Positions 58,379-64,000 of a stretch of 64,000 bases of DNA are shown here, one piece after another; position 1 is the stretch's first letter, and the number at the start of each line of letters is the position of its first letter. The translations under genes were made by a program, and so were the position numbers. This DNA is from Isoetes taiwanensis (lineage: Eukaryota > Streptophyta > Lycopodiopsida > Isoetales > Isoetaceae). The notes beneath the pieces were generated by a model. That model made no database searches and was not told the origin of the DNA. It was given only the letters and a program-made list of their open reading frames with translations. The DNA is taken from positions 4,367,773 to 4,431,772 of the forward strand of contig JAJEKV010000025.1 in NCBI GenBank assembly GCA_021234155.1, in the 5' to 3' direction.

Positions 58379-59639
58379 AATAAAAAAAAAAAAAGCACTC
58401 AATCCCTACAGTCATAGGATTGATTATTTGACTCTTATATGGGATAAAGTGCGATAATGCACATTGCCTTTAGTCATGACGAACCATTGATAAACTTTCA
58501 TGGCCTGCCCATCTTTAAATAGGTTTCCTCCCCTCAAAAGAAGGGGGAAAAAATTATAGCCATTAAGGGTGGCGTAAAAAAAATGCCCTTCTCCTTGGAA
58601 GGGCAAAATATTAAGTAGTCTTTAAAATAAGGGCAAGGACTTAAAAAAGCCTTAGAATTCTATTAACACCAATAGTCAATATGTATAACATTATCCTATA
58701 TATTATAGTACGAAAGCAAGAAATCAAAAATTTATAATTAAAAAAGCCAATCTTCGAAAAGCAAAAAAAACAAGGTGTTGCCCTCCATAGCTGAAGGGTG
58801 AAGTGACCTAAGTAGCCACAAGTAGTCGTCATATGAGTAAACTTCTGAGCAAAAACAAAGACCTCTAGTATTTCCTATTTCCTTTCCACAAGCTTATTTT
58901 TCCACGGCCCAAACAAATTCGTTTTTGGATTGCTACTTAAGTTCTTCAAGGATAACTTCACACTTCTGTCTTTGCGGCTTGCTCCAATCATAAGAGTACT
59001 TTGGCCCTTCTTTATTCATCTAACATCTAAACACACCCTTCTCTGTTTCTACAATTCACATCTCAGCGTACATTTTTTTTTTTTTTCTCTTTGCCAATAT
59101 TTATACCGCTTCATACTTAAAGGTAAAAACTTAGAATCAACATACATAGCATCCTCGTCAACAGATTCAAAACCAGTGCATCCAGTTATATCATTAAGCT
59201 CATGTTGTTATTACCTCAATTCGTATTTACTAAATGATGCTATAGACCTTCATATCGCGGTTTCACTTTTGAAAGCATGTTATACATGCGTACATACTTC
59301 TACTGTAGAATACTTAGAATCTCATATCGCGAGCCCTCTGGGCGAGATCCATAATAAACCCTAACAGACGGGCAATATAAAAAGGAAGACACAAAAACAA
59401 GTTGTAATTACAATAGTGATAAGAGATGATATAACTGCAACCAGGAAACACGAAACCATGCCTGCTTCATTGCAAGGAATACGCAACATAATGCTTAAGG
59501 CCATCAATGGATCTAGTAGATATGACATCCAGATTACTAAAAACGCTTTTACACATGTATAATACCTCCATATGTACAGAAGAAGGCTTTTTAAGACCTC
59601 TAGCACTTATACCTAACATGGTGAGAACCACAGTTGCTT
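58379..59639. other. AT-rich flank, no gene called
   Basis: Frames such as 58930-59364 plus (144 codons) are hydrophobic and irregular and show no domain. A T-tract lies at 59073-59086. The region may include the 3' untranslated part of the CHX-like gene fragment to the right. Confidence 0.4.
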
Positions 59640-59935
59640 TGGTGGCCGGGTCTATATACATCAACTCGAAACTACTGCGGAGAGTCTTGAGCGAGAGAGG
59701 ATCATCTTTGCTTGGATGACCACAATAGAAGCGATAGCATAAGTGTCCAAGAAAGGAGATCCCCAGTTGGACCCAACTCAGAGCAATCAGCATGCCTCCT
59801 ACTTAGGCGAGCAACCAAAGGACTAGTATAAGTCTTATATCCCGTCCAACCAGAATCAAATTAAACCTGTTTTTCATAGCCAACCCAAGCACTGCCTCCT
59901 TGGGATCATTAAGATCATCAATCACAATTTCCCCT
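59640..59935 (-). pseudogene. CHX-type cation/H+ antiporter, C-terminal fragment
   Basis: Minus strand: GEIVIDDLNDPKEAVLGLAM, KNRFNLILVGR, a frameshift, SPLVARLSRRHADCSELGPT, GDLLS, another shift, TYAIASIVVIQAK, DDPLSLKTL. This is the order of the cytosolic C-terminus of plant CHX proteins (…LFVVGR…PELGPxGDLLaS…aSVLVVQ). CHX proteins exchange K+ or other cations for protons in endomembranes and the plasma membrane. Only this regulatory tail is here, without the membrane domain. It directly follows hexosaminidase exons in the same orientation. Confidence 0.75.
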
Positions 59936-60700
59936 CTCGTTTAAGAGGCATCTGAAGAATTCAAGTCTCCTAAGGATGCCTTTACTTCCTCCATCAGTAT
60001 ATTCGCGGGGGCTCCACAACCTCTCTGCAAAATTTAAGAAATCAGATGCAGTTTATATTTTGGAAGGGACGAAAAGTAGATGTAGTCTTTGAATAAAATT
60101 AGAGAAGAAATATACATGCTTGCATTTCTTTGCCCAGAGCTATATGGTGCAGTGTATATTGCTTGCATCCACAGTCTTCCCCCACATGTACACCTCACCT
60201 CCAAGAACCAGCCAGCTCTTGCTCTTCTATGGAACTAATGTCGGTAAGTGGCTCATTCATATAAAACTTCTCCCCCGAGGAGCGTCGGATGGTCGGATAC
60301 CAAACATCTTGATCAACGACAATGCATCTGAATCCTGCCTCCACCACCTTCGGGCATACACCCTTTCCAATCCTGGTATTTCATACAGTTATATCCAGAA
60401 TAATAAAACATTCTTCTGGAAGAATGAAGTTCTCAGTGTAAGAATTACCAGTTATGAACAATTGTTTGATAGTTTAATTCTATTCCAAAAGTGTCAAATG
60501 TCTCTTTCCTGAGAAAAGAGATATGAAAAGCATTGTTGGGTACATGTTTATTTTCGTTAGCTCAATAATTTCTGCTCGTATATACATACCAGTTAACTGG
60601 TAAGTATCCATGGGACAAAGCTATTCCTTGTGCTCGAAGGACAAAGTATTCATATGCATCAAATGATGACATGGAATGGTCATCCAACCTGCAAGAAAAA
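59936..60700 (-). pseudogene. Beta-N-acetylhexosaminidase (GH20), 3' exons
   Basis: Minus-strand exons separated by GT-AG introns: SFDAYEYFVLRAQGIALSHG and YLPVNW (about 60695-60596); ETFDTFGIELNYQTIVHNW (about 60510-60452); KVVEAGFRCIVVDQDVWY, EKFYMNEPLTDISSIEEQEL and, after a frameshift, GEVYMWGKTVDASN (about 60385-60125); RLWSPREYTDGG, LRRLEFFRCLLNERG (about 60030-59940). These are the C-terminal blocks of plant GH20 hexosaminidases, which remove terminal N-acetylglucosamine from N-glycans in vacuole or apoplast. The N-terminal half and catalytic Asp-Glu are not found to the right. Retained introns exclude retrocopying. It is a pseudogene or captured fragment. Confidence 0.82.
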
Positions 60701-60759
60701 TACCAGTCAACTGCCATGATTTATGCAAATGCATTGCTTATACTTAATTCTGGGAAAGG

Positions 60760-61440
60760 ACTCGCAAGAGACACAAAACCGGCCTAGATAGGCTTGTCAT
60801 TCATCACAGCAGCAGTATACAATGTTTGGAAGAATAGAGAGGGGTAGCCGACCATAGGAACAATAACGGACTACCCCGTAAAAAGAAATGTGCACAGGCA
60901 ATATAAAAGGGTAATGGCGACAACTTCTCATCGGGATAAAAAACCCGCCCTTTGGGGTTTCGAGGAAAACCCTAATGAAAAATAATTAAGCCAACAACCT
61001 TGAATGTGTTACTGGAAAAGCCAAAGGAGATGAGTTGATGGCGAACACAAAACATAGCGGGACCCCGGAAGAGGCGAGCACAAAGCAACACAAAAACCCT
61101 AAAAATACCCGTGAATGGTTAGAGAAAAGCAAACTCATGCCCCCCCAGCGAGGGGTGGGAAGGGAGGAAAAACGAGAATAGAAGAAGAGGCTGCTTTGTG
61201 AGAAGGCCAGATGCTTAGGTCGAAAGAGGAAATAGCCTTATATAGCGGCTCGTCCTTCCCGGAATGGCGATCCGATGGCTCGGATCGATGCTAATACAGG
61301 AAAGGACTCATAAAGACACAAAACCGTGGACTACCAAAGAACTTCCTTAACTATAAGCCGATGGCGTAAAACACGCAAGCAACACAAAAGAACTTCGAAA
61401 AACACGTGAATGGTTAGAAAATTCAACATGTAGCGAGAAA
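60760..61440. other. Flank with a partial direct duplication
   Basis: GGAAAGGACTC..AAGA(G)ACACAAAACCG occurs at about 60753 and 61301. GATGGCG...AAACA..GCAAC.ACAAAA.AACC..TG.GAATGGTTAGA occurs at about 61036 and 61359. No gene called. Confidence 0.55.
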
Positions 61441-61860
61441 AAGAGCATCACCCCAATAGGGTGGAAAAGAGCATCACCAGCGGGTGAAAACAATGCGTAG
61501 AAAGAAATATGTGTCACCCTCGAGGGAAATAAAGCGACATCACCGCGGTGGAATAGCATCACCCAGCGGGTAGAAAACAATTATGCATCACCCAATTGTG
61601 AAAACAATGCACGTAAAAAAGAAATATCGTCACCACGGAGGTGGAAATAAGCGGCATCACCCGCGGTGGATATAGCATCACCACCATGGTGGAAAAAAGC
61701 GTCACCCAGCGGGTGGATAACAATCGCGTAAAAAGAAATATGCATTGCAAAATAATGCTAGACAATGTTATTTACAACATCACTAAAGATGATAAATAGA
61801 CATGAATGTCACCATCCGCGGTGGAAATAAGCGGCACCACCCAACAAAAAGCGGTCCATA
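61440..61860. repeat. Minisatellite with palindromic CACC..GGTGG units
   Basis: About ten degenerate units of 25-50 bases, each with a small inverted repeat such as CATCACCACCATGGTGGAAA, CATCACCCGCGGTGGATA or GTCACCCAGCGGGTGGATA, joined by AATAAGCG, AATAGCAT or ACAATGCGTAAAAAGAAATA. Local palindromes are conserved although their loops vary. Confidence 0.75.
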
Positions 61861-61936
61861 AAAAAAATCGACATCTAGAAAGATAAGCATCAATGTAAAA
61901 CCATAAAAAAAGAACATCAAGAACCGCGAAACAAAC

Positions 61937-62275
61937 TAAAATTGGCCATTAGAATGTGCCCAATATAACGACTTGTGTATATAACAACGTAAGACCATAC
62001 ATGTCTAGATAAAGAGAAGCATAAAAAGGAAAAAAATGATCAATAGAAACCCATGTCATAAAATCTCAATGTGGTGCCAAAAGCGCCAATATCGGCATAT
62101 CAGGATAAAGTTAAAGAGCAACACCATGCACAAATTAGAATGTGCCCAATATAATACCTTGTGGACAACAACGTGGACACCCCATATCTAAATAAAGAAA
62201 GCATAAAATGAAAGATAATCAATATAAACCCACATTCGGGAAAATCTCAATGCGATTGCCAAGCGCCAATATGCA
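61937..62275 (+). repeat. Direct duplication of about 150-160 bp
   Basis: Copies at about 61945-62096 and 62133-62275 share TTAGAATGTGCCCAATATAA, ACAACGT, AAAATCTCAATG and AAGCGCCAATAT. Moderately diverged. Confidence 0.75.
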
Positions 62276-63876
62276 TCCTATCTAGATAGAGCCAAATAGT
62301 AAATATGCCAAAGATATGTAATAGGCATACCAAATAGAAAAAGATCATCTACAAGTGCAAAAACCCTCAATGGTATGGCTAGAACCGCGGGTGTGGAGTT
62401 AGTGCATAAAGCACATAAGCGGGAGGAGAAAAAAGAGGCGCCAAGCGACCATGGCCTTGTGACGTCATATGGAACCCAGTGGCGTGCCAAAGGAATAAAT
62501 CCTTGCAAGCGGGGAATAGTACCAGGCCAGGGGCCAGTTTAAGCCGAAAGCAAAAAGATACTCCCGCCACCACCCCAGCAATCAGATAGGATAAAAGGCG
62601 TGAGGGAAGGAGGAGCAAAAAAGAGGAGCCAGCCGGCGGGCCTTGGAAGGATAGTGGCCGGGGGCGGGCATCTGAGCGAAACAAAGCGAGATAAAAAATC
62701 ATAGAGCGGGCAAGTGGGTCCTGGTTTTAGATGTTGAGGGGAGAAAGGGAACGAGATCGAAAGTCTGGTTCAGCCAGGAAGCTTCTGTTGGCGGCGAGAA
62801 CAATAGTATTGGCGAGCTGGCCGCGAAAAAGAAGTTGAAGAAGAAGAGCCAACGCGCGCTGCTATGGGCGACATCAGCTTCGATGACACGAAAAAAAGGG
62901 AGGAACATTAGAGAACAAAACAATGAAAAGAAAAGGACCTTGCCACGAGGATGAATCGAAGGAAGGCCCGCATAGTTGACTAATTTGAATCTGATTAGGA
63001 CGAAGTCCCGAATGTGGCTACTACGGACCCGAAGTCCAAGAATGTGGCTATTATTCCTTCGAACACATGGCCAATATCTAGAGGAGATAAGTCAACAAAG
63101 GAACCCTTCATCATGGATCCCCAAAAAAGAATAAACAATAACGATAAATAAGAAGGAAGAATAACAAGTAACCGAAGATAATAAGGCAAAGAGGAAAAAC
63201 TTACATAGGAATGTAAAAAATGCATAGACATAAAGATCGAGCGAAAACATGGAGATGTTGAGTAGAGTCGCACACCACGTAGCTGGCCTTGAGGCGAGGA
63301 CCGCCGGCAACCGTGTAGTCACGAACCTCAACATGTGGACCACTGCATATCGAAAGCAACAAAACGAAAGGAAACGGGGAAGAATGATAAAAACTAGGGC
63401 TAAAAGAACATGAAAAGTCAACCATGTCTAATAAAGCAACGTCTAAAACTTACACAATGAGTATGTAATATCAAATATAGGGAGCAAAGCTATGCAATCT
63501 AAAATCAGCCCTCTTGGGAACAGGACAAAGTGGAGCTAACGAAAAAAAGAAGCCCAAATCCATAAAAATTGGTACGAACAATATCACCCACACCCATGTT
63601 CAAGAATAGAAAATATGACTTGAGGGAAGCAACAAATAAGTGCGCTAATAAAGTGAACAAAGGAACCAACAAACACTAGAGCTCCCTCGATGATCATGCC
63701 AAAAAGAAGAAAAAATCTTAAACACAACCCCCAAATATTCAAAACCCAGTATCGGACCAAACCAAATATAGAATATACATATAAGAAATTTAGCCACAAA
63801 GGACAAAGAGGTGGAAAACATGTCACAAAATACTTGAATGGGACAGAAAAGGTCACAAAAAATTTTTAATAGAACG

Positions 63877-63880
<4 letters not shown>
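62276..63880. other. Right end flank, no gene called
   Basis: Minus-strand frames (for example 62702-62379 and 63421-63092) are hydrophobic or low in complexity and show no domain. A 30-base tandem pair (GAAGTCC..GAATGTGGCTA) lies at 63002-63055. I cannot support a gene. Confidence 0.45.
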
Positions 63881-63938
<58 letters not shown>

Positions 63939-63953
63939 GAGAGAGAGAGAGAG
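63881..63953. repeat. (GA)n microsatellite
   Basis: Some 36 GA units with one GGGG interruption near 63935. Confidence 0.97.
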
Positions 63954-64000
63954 TTACTAAACCTCCAAGCATTGAGTTGGGTCACTGAAGCACGAATTAT

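Noticed and set aside
58930-59364. 144-codon plus-strand frame as a membrane protein
   Set aside because: T-rich DNA gives a Phe/Leu/Ser-rich translation; there is no recognisable family and it includes a poly-T tract.

Overview
This window is nuclear DNA from a land plant with a repeat-rich genome. The evidence is Ty3-type retrotransposon remains primed by initiator-tRNA-Met, a plant-style CACTA terminus, Helitrons, a PPR gene fragment, plant-type beta-hexosaminidase and CHX antiporter fragments, and GT-AG introns. A fern or gymnosperm seems likelier than a compact angiosperm genome, but the sequence does not settle this. I see no intact host gene. Many coding regions carry small indels. Some of these may be consensus errors of a long-read assembly, because the two LTRs of one young element differ mainly by tiny indels.

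The layout is a set of nested insertions that can be resolved from termini and target-site duplications (TSDs). R1 is a Ty3-type LTR retrotransposon spanning 833-55883 (TSD TTCAT). It sits just inside the 3' end of an older Helitron, H0, which ends at 56017. Each LTR of R1 is split by a Helitron: H1 (1117-20486, minus strand) in the left LTR and H2 (27968-55010, plus strand) in the right LTR. With both removed, R1 is about 8.6 kb. H1 holds two related DNA transposons, T-A (1333-9117, TSD TCAT) and T-B (14194-20005, TSD TAAT). H2 holds a third member, T-C (29531-52111, TSD ATGT). The first gene of T-C is interrupted by an unrelated DNA transposon, T-D (30533-45129, TSD CATA). A gene of T-D is interrupted in turn by a small gag-only LTR element, R2 (33626-36664, TSD TCTTT). 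The deepest chain is six levels: H0, R1, H2, T-C, T-D, R2.

T-A, T-B and T-C are the most interesting part. They share GGGT...ACCC ends, 4-bp TSDs, a convergent two-gene plan and subterminal motifs. Gene 1 encodes a conserved N-terminal domain, a coiled coil and a RING-like zinc finger with a charged tail. In T-A it is followed by an FCP1/NIF-like phosphatase region. Gene 2, seen in T-A and T-C, encodes a Cys-rich, DDE-like putative transposase with the motifs S(D/N)GC..QFK, WN(F/Y)F and HGKGEHDG. T-D has a different plan: two divergent genes, one a DDE-like transposase with LDN and GHTHDDID motifs, the other a long uncharacterised protein with an INGNHS motif. Arrays of a GGCGC-containing repeat lie through its non-coding parts.

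The right flank (56018-64000) is low in coding content. It carries a foldback element, tandem duplications, minisatellites and, on the minus strand, the decayed 3' exons of a beta-N-acetylhexosaminidase gene running directly into the C-terminal part of a CHX cation/proton antiporter.
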